Source: Actinomycetospora sp. NBRC 106378
GTDB lineage: Bacteria; Actinomycetota; Actinomycetes; Mycobacteriales; Pseudonocardiaceae
Direction of reading: 5' to 3'
DNA: 64,000 nt
Assembly (NCBI RefSeq): GCF_030269685.1
Contig: NZ_BSTT01000003.1
Span: 248,001-312,000 of the forward strand
The position numbers and the translations under genes are program-made. The notes beneath the pieces are model-generated. The model made no database searches and was not told the DNA's origin. It saw nothing but the letters and a program-made list of their open reading frames with translations. Each line of letters opens with the position of its first letter. Position 1 is the first letter of the stretch. This document shows positions 46,371 through 54,894 of this stretch, piece by piece.

Positions 46371-47495
46371 CTATTCGGTGGCGCGCCGACGCGCGGCGGA
46401 CACGCCCGGTGGCGTCCACCCGAGCACGCCGTCGAGGGCACGCACGGTGACCGCCGCCGGGACCAGACGGCCCAGGGCGTCGCGACCCGCCGTCGGGACG
46501 GCGCCGGACAGGCCCGCGACGAGGCCCGCCAGCCGGGCCCGGCGGGTGAGACGTGCCGTGCGCGGACGGCGGAGGTGGTCGTAGCGGGCGAGGTCGTCGG
46601 CGCACCGGGACAGCACGGCGGCGTCCTCGAGCGCCAGGCAGCCGCCCTGGCCGAGGTTGGGCGTCATGGCGTGCGCGGCGTCGCCGACCAGGACACGGTT
46701 CCCGCGCACGAAGGAGGGCAGTGGGGGCAGCCAGGCCAGGCCCGTGACGTGCGCGGACTCCGGATCGGCCGCGTCGAGGAGTTCCGGGATCGGGGCGTGG
46801 AAGTCGGCGAAGCGACGGCGGAGCGCCGCGAGGTCGGTCGCGGCCGGCTCACCCGCCCGCACCACGGCCCACAGGTTCACCCGACCGTCCCGGAGCGGCG
46901 CCACCCCCGCGTAGCACCCGTCGCCCCAGGTCTCGCCGCCCTCCGACGGCGGGTCGGTGACCTGCGCGGCGAGCCGCCACGCGACGGTGCCCGTGTCGCG
47001 CGGCCGGGCGTCCGGCGCGACCAGACGCCGCACGACCGAGCCGATCCCGTCCGCCCCGACGACGAGGTCGGCGTCGATCTCGCCCGGGCGCTCCACCGGC
47101 GCGGAGGTCCGGACGAGGCCGGGCGGGAGCGCGTCGCGCAGGATCGCGAGCAGGCGGGCGCGGCGCAGGACGGTGATCCCGTCGCCGTGGCGGGCGATCA
47201 TCCGCCGGTTGTCGCTGTGCACGATCCAGCGCCCGCGCCGGTCCCGGATGCCGCCCGCGGCCTGCACCAGCCCCTCCGCGCGGACGGTGTCGCCGAGCCC
47301 GAGTGCGTCGAGGGCCCGCAGCGCGTTCGGCCAGATCGAGATACCGCCGCCGAGCCGGCTCGCGGACCCGTCCTCGTCACCGCTCCCGTCGGCCAGCCGC
47401 TCGAGGACCTCGACGTCCCAGCCCGCGAGGACGAGCCCCCGCGCGGCCGCCAGGCCACCGATGCCGCCGCCGACGACCACCGCGCTGCGTCCCAC
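46371..47495 (-). CDS. FAD-dependent monooxygenase, PHBH family
   Basis: A 374-residue flavoprotein hydroxylase: VVVGGGIGGLAAARGLVLAG (about 6-25), the DG motif VVGADGIGSVVRR (about 145) and the second FAD motif VLVGDAAHAMTPNLGQGG (about 263). Related to salicylate- or urate-hydroxylase-type enzymes; substrate unknown. GTG start. Confidence 0.87.
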   Translation of the reverse strand: MGRSAVVVGGGIGGLAAARGLVLAGWDVEVLERLADGSGDEDGSASRLGGGISIWPNALRALDALGLGDTVRAEGLVQAAGGIRDRRGRWIVHSDNRRMIARHGDGITVLRRARLLAILRDALPPGLVRTSAPVERPGEIDADLVVGADGIGSVVRRLVAPDARPRDTGTVAWRLAAQVTDPPSEGGETWGDGCYAGVAPLRDGRVNLWAVVRAGEPAATDLAALRRRFADFHAPIPELLDAADPESAHVTGLAWLPPLPSFVRGNRVLVGDAAHAMTPNLGQGGCLALEDAAVLSRCADDLARYDHLRRPRTARLTRRARLAGLVAGLSGAVPTAGRDALGRLVPAAVTVRALDGVLGWTPPGVSAARRRATE

Positions 47496-47530
47496 GGGAC
47501 CCGCATCCCCGGCTCCGCGGGGTCACAACC

Positions 47531-47698
47531 TCAGCCGAGCCGGCGGGCGAGTTCCGCGAGCAGTCCCGGGAGCCGACCGGCGCACGGGGGACAGACGCAG
47601 TCCGACCCGTGCACGGCCAACCGGTCGGCGACGGCGAGCGCGCCCTCGAGGTCCGCCGGGACGTGCAGCTCGTCGACCGGGATCTCGTCGTGGTCCAT
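47531..47698 (-). CDS. Mini-protein with CxCxxC motif
   Basis: A 55-residue acidic protein, MDHDEIPVDELHVPADLEG..., containing DCVCPPCAG near 37-45. The three closely spaced Cys could bind Zn or form a disulfide relay. GGAGGG lies 13 nt upstream of the ATG. Encoded between the FAD monooxygenase and a TetR gene on the same strand. Family not recognised. Confidence 0.55.
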   Translation of the reverse strand: MDHDEIPVDELHVPADLEGALAVADRLAVHGSDCVCPPCAGRLPGLLAELARRLG

Positions 47699-47767
47699 GG
47701 GCCTGGGGGTCCCTCCGCGTGGGGCCGGCCGGTGGGCGCCGCGGGGGGAGCGACGCCCGCCGACCGG

Positions 47768-47806
47768 TGTGGACGAATGTACGCCGCACTTGTACAAACG
47801 TCCACA
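47768..47806. promoter_or_regulatory. 15-bp dyad downstream of tetR
   Basis: TGTGGACGAATGTAC (47768-47782) and GTACAAACGTCCACA (47792-47806) are inverted with 13 of 15 matches and a 9-nt spacer. It lies between the TetR stop and the mini-protein start. It shares GTAC and GGAC half-sites with the two palindromes upstream of betB, so it may be a third TetR site rather than, or besides, a terminator. Confidence 0.45.
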
Positions 47807-47813
47807 AGGTGGG

Positions 47814-48386
47814 TCAGGCTGGGCCGGGGCCGTCGAGGACCCGGCGGAACATCCCGCGGAACCCGTCGACGGTCAGCGGCGGGTCGGCGATCGCTCCCTG
47901 CATCAGCAGCCCGCAGAACATCGCGGCCAGGACGCGCCCGGTCACCGCGTCGGTCCGCGCGCTGAAGATCTCGATCAGCGCCTCGTCCCAGGCGTTGCTG
48001 AGTGCGCGCAGGGACGGCCGGTGCAGCGCGGCGATGTAGAGGTCGTACTCGACGACGGTGTGCGGGCGCTGGTCGTTGAGGTGTTCGACGACGAGGTCGG
48101 CCAGCGCCGAGGCGAGGTCGGCGTCGACCGGCAGTCCGCTGGCCCAGGTGCGGACGAGGCGGATGTTGTCGTCGGCCGCGCGCTGGAGGGCGACCGCGAG
48201 CAGATCGTCCAGGGTCGCGAAGTGGTAGGTGGTCGAACCCAGCGGCACGTCGGCCTCCGCGGCCACCGCGCGGTGGGTCAGCCCGTCGACCCCGCTGCGC
48301 GAGATCACGGTCATCGCCGCCCGGGCGATGCGCTCCCGCCGGTCCGGATCGGTCGCGCGGCCGCGTCGTACCCCCGGGGTGCCCAC
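47814..48386 (-). CDS. TetR-family regulator of the choline/betaine operon
   Basis: A 190-residue TetR: HTH in DGLTHRAVAAEADVPLGSTTYHF (about 33-55) preceded by RRERIARAAMTVISRSG; the rest is a helical ligand domain. Divergent from the betB-permease-codA operon with two operator-like palindromes between, so a BetI-like role in choline-responsive repression is likely. GTG start at 48386. Confidence 0.88.
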   Translation of the reverse strand: MGTPGVRRGRATDPDRRERIARAAMTVISRSGVDGLTHRAVAAEADVPLGSTTYHFATLDDLLAVALQRAADDNIRLVRTWASGLPVDADLASALADLVVEHLNDQRPHTVVEYDLYIAALHRPSLRALSNAWDEALIEIFSARTDAVTGRVLAAMFCGLLMQGAIADPPLTVDGFRGMFRRVLDGPGPA

Positions 48387-48400
48387 GCCGCACAGTATAT

Positions 48401-48433
48401 GGACACCTGTCCGCGTTCCGTGTACACCTGTAC
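48401..48433. promoter_or_regulatory. Paired TetR operators upstream of betB
   Basis: GGACA-CC-TGTCC (48401-48412) and GTACA-CC-TGTAC (48422-48433) are two palindromes of the same design whose centres are 21 bp apart, two helical turns. They occupy the spacer between the divergent tetR and betB genes. Confidence 0.6.
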
Positions 48434-48499
48434 GAATTCACCGGGTGCCCACACCGCCCCCGTCGGCCGGCCTGCGCGCGCACCCGTCGTCGGGCGCGA

Positions 48500-50023
48500 G
48501 TGCCCGCAGCACAGACCGAGGAGGCCGCCCAGGTGGGCCAGCTCTACATCGACGGTACGTGGACCGACGCCGCGGAGGGTGGTGTCCGGGAGATCCGGTG
48601 CCCGGCGGACGGCCGACTCGTCGGCGAGGTGAGCGAGGCGACCGCGAAGGACACCGAGCTCGCCGTCGGCGCCGCCCGGACCGCCTTCGACGACGGGCGC
48701 TGGTCGACCGTCCCGCCCGCCGAGCGCGGCGCCCTGCTGCTGCGGGTCGCGGACCTGCTGCAGCGCGACAAGGACCGGCTGGCCCGGGCGGAGACCCTCG
48801 ACACCGGCAAGCGCGTGGCCGAGTCCGAGATCGACATGGACGACATCACGAACTGCTTCCGCTGGTTCGGCCACCTCGCCGCGACCGACGACGGCCGCCT
48901 GGTGGACACCGGCGTGCCGAACGCGCGGAGCAAGGTCGTCCACGAGCCCGTCGGGGTCTGCGGGCTGATCACGCCCTGGAACTACCCGCTGCTGCAGACG
49001 GCGTGGAAGGTCGCGCCGGCGATCGGGGCGGGGTGCACGTTCGTCCTCAAGCCGAGCGAGCTGACCCCGCACACCTCGATCATCCTCATGGAGCTGCTCG
49101 CCGAGGCCGGACTGCCCGACGGCGTGGCCAACCTCGTCCTCGGGGCGGGCGCCACCGCGGGCGGTCCGCTCTCGACGGACCCGCGCATCGACATGGTCAG
49201 CTTCACCGGCGGCCTCGCGACCGGACGCACGATCATGGCCAACGCCGCCGCGACCGTGAAGAAGGTGGCGCTGGAGCTCGGCGGCAAGAACCCGTTCGTC
49301 TGCTTCGCCGACGCCGACCACGACACCGCCGTCGACAACATCCTCACGGGGATCTTCCTGCACTCCGGCCAGGTCTGCTCCGCAGGCGCCCGGCTGGTGG
49401 TCGAGGAGTCCGCGCACGACCGGATCGTCGACGACCTCGTCGAGCGCGCGCAGCGCATCGTGCTCGGGGGACCCGACGACCCGGGCACCGAGACCGGTCC
49501 GCTGATCTCCGCGGCGCACCGCGAGAAGGTCGAGGCCTACGTCGCCCGGGGAGTCGAGGAGGGCGCGGTCCTGCGCTGCGGCGGCTCCCGCCCGACCGAC
49601 GAGCGCCTCGCCGACGGCTTCTACTACCCGCCCACCATCCTCGACGGGTGCACCCAGGACATGTCGGTGGTGCACGACGAGTCGTTCGGACCGGTGCTCA
49701 CCGTCGAGACCTTCACCGACCTCGACGACGCCGTGCGCATCGCCAACGACACCGAGTACGGGTTGGCCGGTGCGGTGTTCTCCGCCGACCACGGCGTGTG
49801 CGAGGAGGTCGCGGGTCGGCTGCGGCACGGCACCGTGTGGATCAACGATTTCGGCCCCTACGTGCCCGCCGCCGAGTGGGGCGGCTTCGGGCACTCCGGC
49901 GTCGGGCGTGAGCTCGGCCGTGCCGGTCTCGCCGAGTACCAGGAGGCCAAGCACATCTGGACCAACACCCGGCCAGGGCCGACCGGGTGGTTCCCCTCTT
50001 CCACACCCGGGAGTGGCTCGTGA
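48500..50023 (+). CDS. betB: Betaine-aldehyde dehydrogenase
   Basis: A 507-residue NAD(P)-dependent aldehyde dehydrogenase: GVCGLITPWNYPLLQTAWK near 160, catalytic Glu in VALELGGKNPFVCF (about 258) and catalytic Cys in HSGQVCSAGARL (about 293). Oxidises betaine aldehyde to glycine betaine. GTG start; its stop overlaps the permease start by 4 bp. Assignment as BetB rests on motifs and operon context with choline oxidase. Confidence 0.9.
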   Translation: MPAAQTEEAAQVGQLYIDGTWTDAAEGGVREIRCPADGRLVGEVSEATAKDTELAVGAARTAFDDGRWSTVPPAERGALLLRVADLLQRDKDRLARAETLDTGKRVAESEIDMDDITNCFRWFGHLAATDDGRLVDTGVPNARSKVVHEPVGVCGLITPWNYPLLQTAWKVAPAIGAGCTFVLKPSELTPHTSIILMELLAEAGLPDGVANLVLGAGATAGGPLSTDPRIDMVSFTGGLATGRTIMANAAATVKKVALELGGKNPFVCFADADHDTAVDNILTGIFLHSGQVCSAGARLVVEESAHDRIVDDLVERAQRIVLGGPDDPGTETGPLISAAHREKVEAYVARGVEEGAVLRCGGSRPTDERLADGFYYPPTILDGCTQDMSVVHDESFGPVLTVETFTDLDDAVRIANDTEYGLAGAVFSADHGVCEEVAGRLRHGTVWINDFGPYVPAAEWGGFGHSGVGRELGRAGLAEYQEAKHIWTNTRPGPTGWFPSSTPGSGS

Positions 50024-51573
50024 CGATCTCGAAGGACAGCTCCGACAGCCAGGACATCGACGAGTTCGGCTACAAGCCGAGCCTCGTCCGCTCGTTGGGC
50101 AGTTTCCACACGTTCGCCGCGGGGATCAGCTACATCTCGATCCTCACCGGCACGTTCCAGCTGTTCTACTTCGGGCTGGGGTCCGGGGGGCCGGCGTACT
50201 GGTGGTCGTGGCCACTGGTCTTCCTCGGCCAGCTCATGGTGGCGCTGTGCTTCTGCGAGCTCGCCGCGCGCTTCCCGGTGGCCGGCTCGATCTACAACTG
50301 GACCAAGCGCCTCTCCAGCCCGCACACCGCGTGGCTCGCGGGCTGGACGATGCTGACCGCCTCCATCGTCTCGATCGCCGCCGTGGCGCTCGCCCTGCAG
50401 GCGACGCTGCCCGAGCTGTGGTCGGGCTTCCAGTTCATCCCGATGGCGGGCGACGACGACACCGGCGCCCAGGCACTCAACGGCGTCATCCTCGCGGCCC
50501 TGCTCATCGTCTTCACGACCGCGGTGAACGCGTTCGGCACCAAGCTCATGGCGCAGATCAACGCGGCCGGGGTGTTCATCGAGCTGGTCGCCGCCGTGCT
50601 GCTCATCGTCCTGCTGGCGATCAACATCGTGCGCGGCCCGCAGATCGTGTTCGACACCGGCGGCATCGACGCCTCGGGGCGGCCGCTCGGCTACGCCGGC
50701 GCCTTCCTCGTCGCGATGTTCGCCTCGCTCTACGTCATGTACGGGTTCGACACCGCCTCCTCGCTGGCCGAGGAGTCGCACGACCCGCGCCGCAACGCCC
50801 CGAAGGCGATCCTGCGGGCCCTCTTCTTCTCCTTCCTGCTCGGTGGCCTGATCCTGCTCTTCGCGCTGATGAGCGCCCCCGACCTCGCCGACCCCGCGTT
50901 CAGCTCGCTCGGCGGCCTCCAGTCGCTGATCCTCGCCGTGCTCGGACCCGTGGGCGGCTCGGTCATCCTCGTCGCGGTGGTCATCGCCGTCGTGGTCTGC
51001 GCGCTCGCGGTGCACGCCGCCGCGATCCGGCTGGCGTTCGCGATGAGCCGGGACAACAACCTGCCGGCCGGGTCGACGCTGTGCACGATCTCGCCGCGTT
51101 TCGGCACCCCGGTGGTCGCCTCGGTGGCGATCGGCGTCGTCGCGGTCGTGCTGCTGTTCGTCACCTTCAGCCCGCAGATCTACACCGTGGTCACCTCGAT
51201 CGCGATCATCATGATCTACACCGCCTACCTGCTGGTGACCGTCCCGCTGCTGATCAAGCGGATCCGGGGTCAGTGGGAGCCGCGCGAGGGCGCCTTCTCC
51301 CTCGGCCGCTGGGGCATCCCGGTCAACGTGCTCGCCGTGGCATGGGGCGGGTTCATGACGGTGAACCTCGCCTGGCCGCGCAACGAGGTCTACAACGCCA
51401 CCGAGCCCTTCCACTGGTACCTGCAGTGGGGCGGTGTCCTGCTGCCCGGGGTGATCCTCGGGGTCGGCTTCGCCTACTACTGGACCGTCCAGCGTCACAA
51501 GACCGGGGTCGTCGCCGCGCACGCGCGCGAGACCACCCCGGAGACCACCACGCCCGTCGTCGGGGAGGCCTGA
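50020..51573 (+). CDS. APC-superfamily permease (probable choline or related amine uptake)
   Basis: A 517-residue permease with 12 hydrophobic segments: FHTFAAGISYISILTG near 28, CELAARFPVAGSIYNWTKR near 76 (consensus helix 2-3 region), and YGFDTASSLAEESHDPRRNAPKA near 245. Member of the amino-acid/polyamine/choline permease group. Operon position between betB and codA suggests choline import, replacing the more usual BCCT transporter. GTG start. Confidence 0.85.
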   Translation: MTISKDSSDSQDIDEFGYKPSLVRSLGSFHTFAAGISYISILTGTFQLFYFGLGSGGPAYWWSWPLVFLGQLMVALCFCELAARFPVAGSIYNWTKRLSSPHTAWLAGWTMLTASIVSIAAVALALQATLPELWSGFQFIPMAGDDDTGAQALNGVILAALLIVFTTAVNAFGTKLMAQINAAGVFIELVAAVLLIVLLAINIVRGPQIVFDTGGIDASGRPLGYAGAFLVAMFASLYVMYGFDTASSLAEESHDPRRNAPKAILRALFFSFLLGGLILLFALMSAPDLADPAFSSLGGLQSLILAVLGPVGGSVILVAVVIAVVVCALAVHAAAIRLAFAMSRDNNLPAGSTLCTISPRFGTPVVASVAIGVVAVVLLFVTFSPQIYTVVTSIAIIMIYTAYLLVTVPLLIKRIRGQWEPREGAFSLGRWGIPVNVLAVAWGGFMTVNLAWPRNEVYNATEPFHWYLQWGGVLLPGVILGVGFAYYWTVQRHKTGVVAAHARETTPETTTPVVGEA

Positions 51574-51578
51574 TTCCT

Positions 51579-53147
51579 GTGGAGACCGAGTTCGACTACG
51601 TGATCGTCGGCGGGGGCACCGCCGGCTGCGCCGTGGCCGCGCGGCTGTCCGAGGACGCCGACGTCAGCGTCGCGCTGATCGAGGCCGGGCCCTCCGACGT
51701 GGGCGACGACGCGATCCTCGACCTCTCGCGCTGGATGGAGCTGCTCGAGTCGGGCTACGACTGGGACTACCCGATCGAGCCGCAGGAGTCGGGCAACTCC
51801 TGGATGCGCCACGCCCGCGCGAAGGTGCTGGGCGGCTGCTCGTCGCACAACTCCGCGATCGCGTTCTGGGCGCCGCGGGAGAACCTCGACGACTGGGCGG
51901 CGTCGGGTGCCACCGGATGGTCGGCCGAGGAGTGCTACCCCTTCTACCGCAAGCTCGAGACCGCGCTGGACACCCTCGACGAGGCCGAGGCGCCCGGACG
52001 GGGCACGGACGGGCCGGTCACCATCCGCACCGTGGGCGACCTCGACCCCTGCGGCGAGGCCCTGCTGCGGGCCTGCGACCAGGTCGGGCTGCCGACCACG
52101 CCGTTCAACACCGGCCGCACCGTGGTGCGCGGAGCCAACTGGTTCCAGGTCAACGCGAAGCCGGACGGCACCCGCTCCTCGGCCTCGACCGCCTACATCC
52201 ACCCGAACCTCGACCGGCCGAACCTCACGGTGCTCACCGGTTACCGGGCGGAGAAGCTCACCGTCGACACCTCCGGGCCCCGCCCGCGGGTCACCGGCGC
52301 CCGTCTGCGCACCCCGGACACGCGCCGGGCGGTCGAGGTGACCGCCCGCCGGGAGACCGTGCTGTCGGCCGGCGCGATCGACGGCCCGAAGCTGCTCATG
52401 CTCTCCGGCATCGGGCCGGCCGAGCACCTGCGCGAGGTCGGGATCGACGTGCTGGTCGACGCGCCGGGCGTGGGGGAGAACCTGCAGGACCACCCCGAGG
52501 GCCTCGTGCAGTGGGAGGCCCTGCAGCCGATGCCGACTGCGTCCACCCAGTGGTGGCAGATCGGCATCTTCGCGGGCTCCGAGGGCCGGACCACCCCGGA
52601 CCTGATGTTCCACTACGGCTCGGTGCCGTTCGACCTCAACATCGTCCGGTACGGCTACCCGACCTCGGAGAACACCTTCTGCCTCACCCCCAACGTCACG
52701 GGGGCGCAGTCGAAGGGCACCGTGCGGCTGGCCTCGCGCGACTTCCACGACAAGCCGAAGGTGGACCCGCGCTACTTCACCCACGAGCACGACCGCGAGG
52801 TGATGATCCGCGGCATCCGCGTGGCCCGGGAGATCGCGGCGGCGCCGGCGCTGCAGGAGTGGGTGGGCAAGGAGCTCGCGCCCGGGGAGCAGGACTCGAC
52901 CGACGAGGAGCTCTTCGAGTACATCCGCAAGACCCACAACACCGTCTACCACCCCTCGTGCACCGTGAAGATGGGCGCCGAGGACGACCCGATGGCGCCG
53001 GTGACCCCGACGTTGCAGGTCAAGGGCGTGGACGGGCTGCGGGTGGCGGACGGTTCGGTGATGCCGGACCTCATCACCGTCAACCCCTGCATCACCACGA
53101 TGATGATCGGCGAGCGCTGCGCGGACTTCATCAAGCGCGGGGTCTGA
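51579..53147 (+). CDS. codA: Choline oxidase (GMC oxidoreductase)
   Basis: A 522-residue GMC flavoprotein very similar throughout to Arthrobacter choline oxidase. FAD motif VIVGGGTAGCAVAARLSED (about 8-26); GGCSSHNSAIAFWAP holds the His that covalently binds FAD (about H90); RWMELLESGYDWDYPIEPQ, DHPEG near 305 and the active-site His in TVYHPSCTVKMG (about 458) with Asn in TVNPCITTMMIG (about 504) are all kept. Converts choline to betaine with O2, giving H2O2. GTG at 51579, 5 bp after the permease. Confidence 0.92.
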   Translation: METEFDYVIVGGGTAGCAVAARLSEDADVSVALIEAGPSDVGDDAILDLSRWMELLESGYDWDYPIEPQESGNSWMRHARAKVLGGCSSHNSAIAFWAPRENLDDWAASGATGWSAEECYPFYRKLETALDTLDEAEAPGRGTDGPVTIRTVGDLDPCGEALLRACDQVGLPTTPFNTGRTVVRGANWFQVNAKPDGTRSSASTAYIHPNLDRPNLTVLTGYRAEKLTVDTSGPRPRVTGARLRTPDTRRAVEVTARRETVLSAGAIDGPKLLMLSGIGPAEHLREVGIDVLVDAPGVGENLQDHPEGLVQWEALQPMPTASTQWWQIGIFAGSEGRTTPDLMFHYGSVPFDLNIVRYGYPTSENTFCLTPNVTGAQSKGTVRLASRDFHDKPKVDPRYFTHEHDREVMIRGIRVAREIAAAPALQEWVGKELAPGEQDSTDEELFEYIRKTHNTVYHPSCTVKMGAEDDPMAPVTPTLQVKGVDGLRVADGSVMPDLITVNPCITTMMIGERCADFIKRGV

Positions 53148-53171
53148 CGGCCCGGGTGTGAGACTGCGGGC

Positions 53172-53561
53172 GTGAGCCCGCGACGCGGTCCCGGCCGGAC
53201 CCGGGTGCGCAGCGCCGACGAGACGCTGCCGCCCGGGACCGGGGACCTGTTCGTCTCGCAGGTGCGGCTCGATCCCGACGACGGTTCGGCGGGGTATCCG
53301 TGGGACCTGCCGGTGGTCCGGGCGCTCCGCGCGGCGGGCGGACTCGCGTTCGACCGGCCGGTCACCTTCGTGGTCGGCCTGCAGCGTCGACCCCACGATC
53401 ACCACTGCGGCCTCGTCGAACACCAGTTCGTCCATGCCGCGGAGACTGGTGGGACCCCCCGACAGTCACGGATCAGCACGATCGGGGCGGCCCGGCGAGC
53501 GGCGGCATCCCGCCCGCCGGCGCCCTCGGGTCCGCCTCCCCGCCCCCGGACACCACGGTGA
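53172..53561 (+). pseudogene. Truncated AAA-ATPase remnant
   Basis: The first about 68 residues (LFVSQVRLDPDDGSAGYPWDLPVVRAL then LAFDRPVTFVVG) match the start of COG3910-type predicted ATPases, where FVVG should continue into the Walker A GENGSGKST. Here it runs into unrelated sequence (LQRRPHDHHCG...) with no Walker A, so the gene has lost everything downstream, probably by deletion. The frame overlaps the end of the opposing lipoprotein gene. Confidence 0.55.
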
Positions 53562-53922
53562 CCGGCCCCCCGGGCGTCGGCGCCACCAGCAGGTCCACGT
53601 CCGGGTCCCGGAAGCGCGCCTCCAGCCAGGCCACGCGCACCGTCCGCGGACCCACCCACGACACCGCCACCCCCGCGGCCGCCGCCGACCGCGTCGCACC
53701 CACGACGCGCAGGACCGGGTCGCCGTCGGCGGGACAGCCGGCCGGCGTCAGGGCCAGCGCGGAGCCGAACGGACTGCCCGCCCCCGCCGAGCTCTGCACC
53801 CCGACGGCGTCGACCACCCCGTCGGGCGCGGGCACCCGCAGCACCTCGATCCGTTCCGCGTCCGGCGCGCACGCCCCGAGGACGACGAGCGCCAGGACCG
53901 CGACGACCAGGAGCCGGGACAC
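53473..53922 (-). CDS. Putative lipoprotein, unknown function
   Basis: A 149-residue protein with a signal peptide and lipobox (LALVVLGAC, Cys about 17), then a beta-rich domain with DGVVDAVGVQSSAG, PFGSALALTP and TVRVAWLEARF. Actinobacterial lipoproteins of similar pattern have no assigned function. GTG at 53922 is chosen because it places the signal peptide at the N-terminus; an ATG at 53958 is possible. Shares the spacer with the iron-regulated reductase. Confidence 0.65.
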   Translation of the reverse strand: MSRLLVVAVLALVVLGACAPDAERIEVLRVPAPDGVVDAVGVQSSAGAGSPFGSALALTPAGCPADGDPVLRVVGATRSAAAAGVAVSWVGPRTVRVAWLEARFRDPDVDLLVAPTPGGPVTVVSGGGEADPRAPAGGMPPLAGPPRSC

Positions 53923-53961
53923 GGCAGCGATCCTGTCCAGGTCTCGTCCGATCTGCACTAG

Positions 53962-53980
53962 TTAGGGTAGCCTCACCTCG
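53962..53980. promoter_or_regulatory. IdeR/DtxR-type iron box
   Basis: The 19-bp site starting TTAGGGTAGCCTCACCT agrees with the DtxR/IdeR consensus (TTAGGTTAGGCTAACCTAA) at 14 positions. It lies 17 bp before the siderophore-interacting protein start and within the divergent spacer. Confidence 0.65.
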
Positions 53981-53996
53981 CCGAACGAGGAGGGGC

Positions 53997-54845
53997 ATGA
54001 CCACCGAGGCCACCCGGACCAGCACGCCGTACGCACTCCGCCACGCCGAGGTGCTGGACACCCGACGGATCACGCCCGGGACGGTGCGCGTGACGCTCGG
54101 CGGGCCCGACCTCGTCGACCTCCCGCACGCGGCGCCCGACGGCTACCTCAAGCTGTTCTTCCCGCGTCTGCGCGGGGAGGTCCCGACCCTCCCGGAGGTC
54201 CCGGCCGACGGCGACATCGGCCGCTGGTACCGCACCTACCTCGCGATGCCCGACGCCGAGCGGCCGCCGATGCGCACCTACACCCTCCGTCGCCGCCGCG
54301 ACCACCCCGGCGGCGTCGAGATCGACGTCGACCTCGTCCTGCACGGCGACGGCCCGGGCTCGACGTGGGCCCGGGACGCCGCCGCCGGCGACCGGGTCGC
54401 CTTCACCGGCCCCTACGGCCTGTACGGCCCCCGCGCCGAGCACGACTCGGTCCTGCTCGTCGGCGACGAGACGGCCGTGCCGGCCATGGGCGCGATCGTC
54501 GAGTCCCTCCCCACGGGCACGCGGGCGGAGGTCGTGGCCGCGGTCTCCTCGGGCGCCGAGGTCACGAGCTTCACGACGGCGGGCGAGGTCGGGGTGAGCT
54601 GGGTCCACGGCGGCCCGACGCTGCTCGAGGTCGTCACGCAGACCGACCTGCCCGGGGAGCGGCCCTACGTCTGGCTCGCCGGCGAGGCCGGCACCGTCCG
54701 GGAGCTCCGGCGCCACCTCGTCCGGGAGCGCGGCGTCGACCGGAAGGACATCCAGTTCTGCGGCTACTGGCGCCGTGGGAAGAGCGAGGACCAGGCCGCG
54801 GCGGAGGCCATGGCGGCGAGCGGAGCGACCGGGGAGGACGATTGA
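53997..54845 (+). CDS. Siderophore-interacting FAD-dependent ferric reductase
   Basis: A 282-residue SIP/ViuB-family protein: FAD-binding barrel with RTYTLRRRR (about 91-99) and HGDGPGSTWARDAAAGDRV, then a NAD(P)H domain LLVGDETAVPAMGAIVESLP and the C-terminal WLAGEAGTVRELRRHL and GYWRRGKSED motifs. Releases iron from ferri-siderophores in the cytoplasm. ATG with GAGGAGGGG upstream; iron box overlaps its promoter region. Confidence 0.92.
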   Translation: MTTEATRTSTPYALRHAEVLDTRRITPGTVRVTLGGPDLVDLPHAAPDGYLKLFFPRLRGEVPTLPEVPADGDIGRWYRTYLAMPDAERPPMRTYTLRRRRDHPGGVEIDVDLVLHGDGPGSTWARDAAAGDRVAFTGPYGLYGPRAEHDSVLLVGDETAVPAMGAIVESLPTGTRAEVVAAVSSGAEVTSFTTAGEVGVSWVHGGPTLLEVVTQTDLPGERPYVWLAGEAGTVRELRRHLVRERGVDRKDIQFCGYWRRGKSEDQAAAEAMAASGATGEDD

Positions 54846-54894
54846 GCGGCCGCCGAGCGGGGCGAGGAACTCGCCGAGTGAGGCGCGTGTCAAG

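Noticed and set aside
51495-53435. Minus-strand open frame opposite codA
   Set aside because: Antisense shadow; codA is colinear with choline oxidases over its full length.
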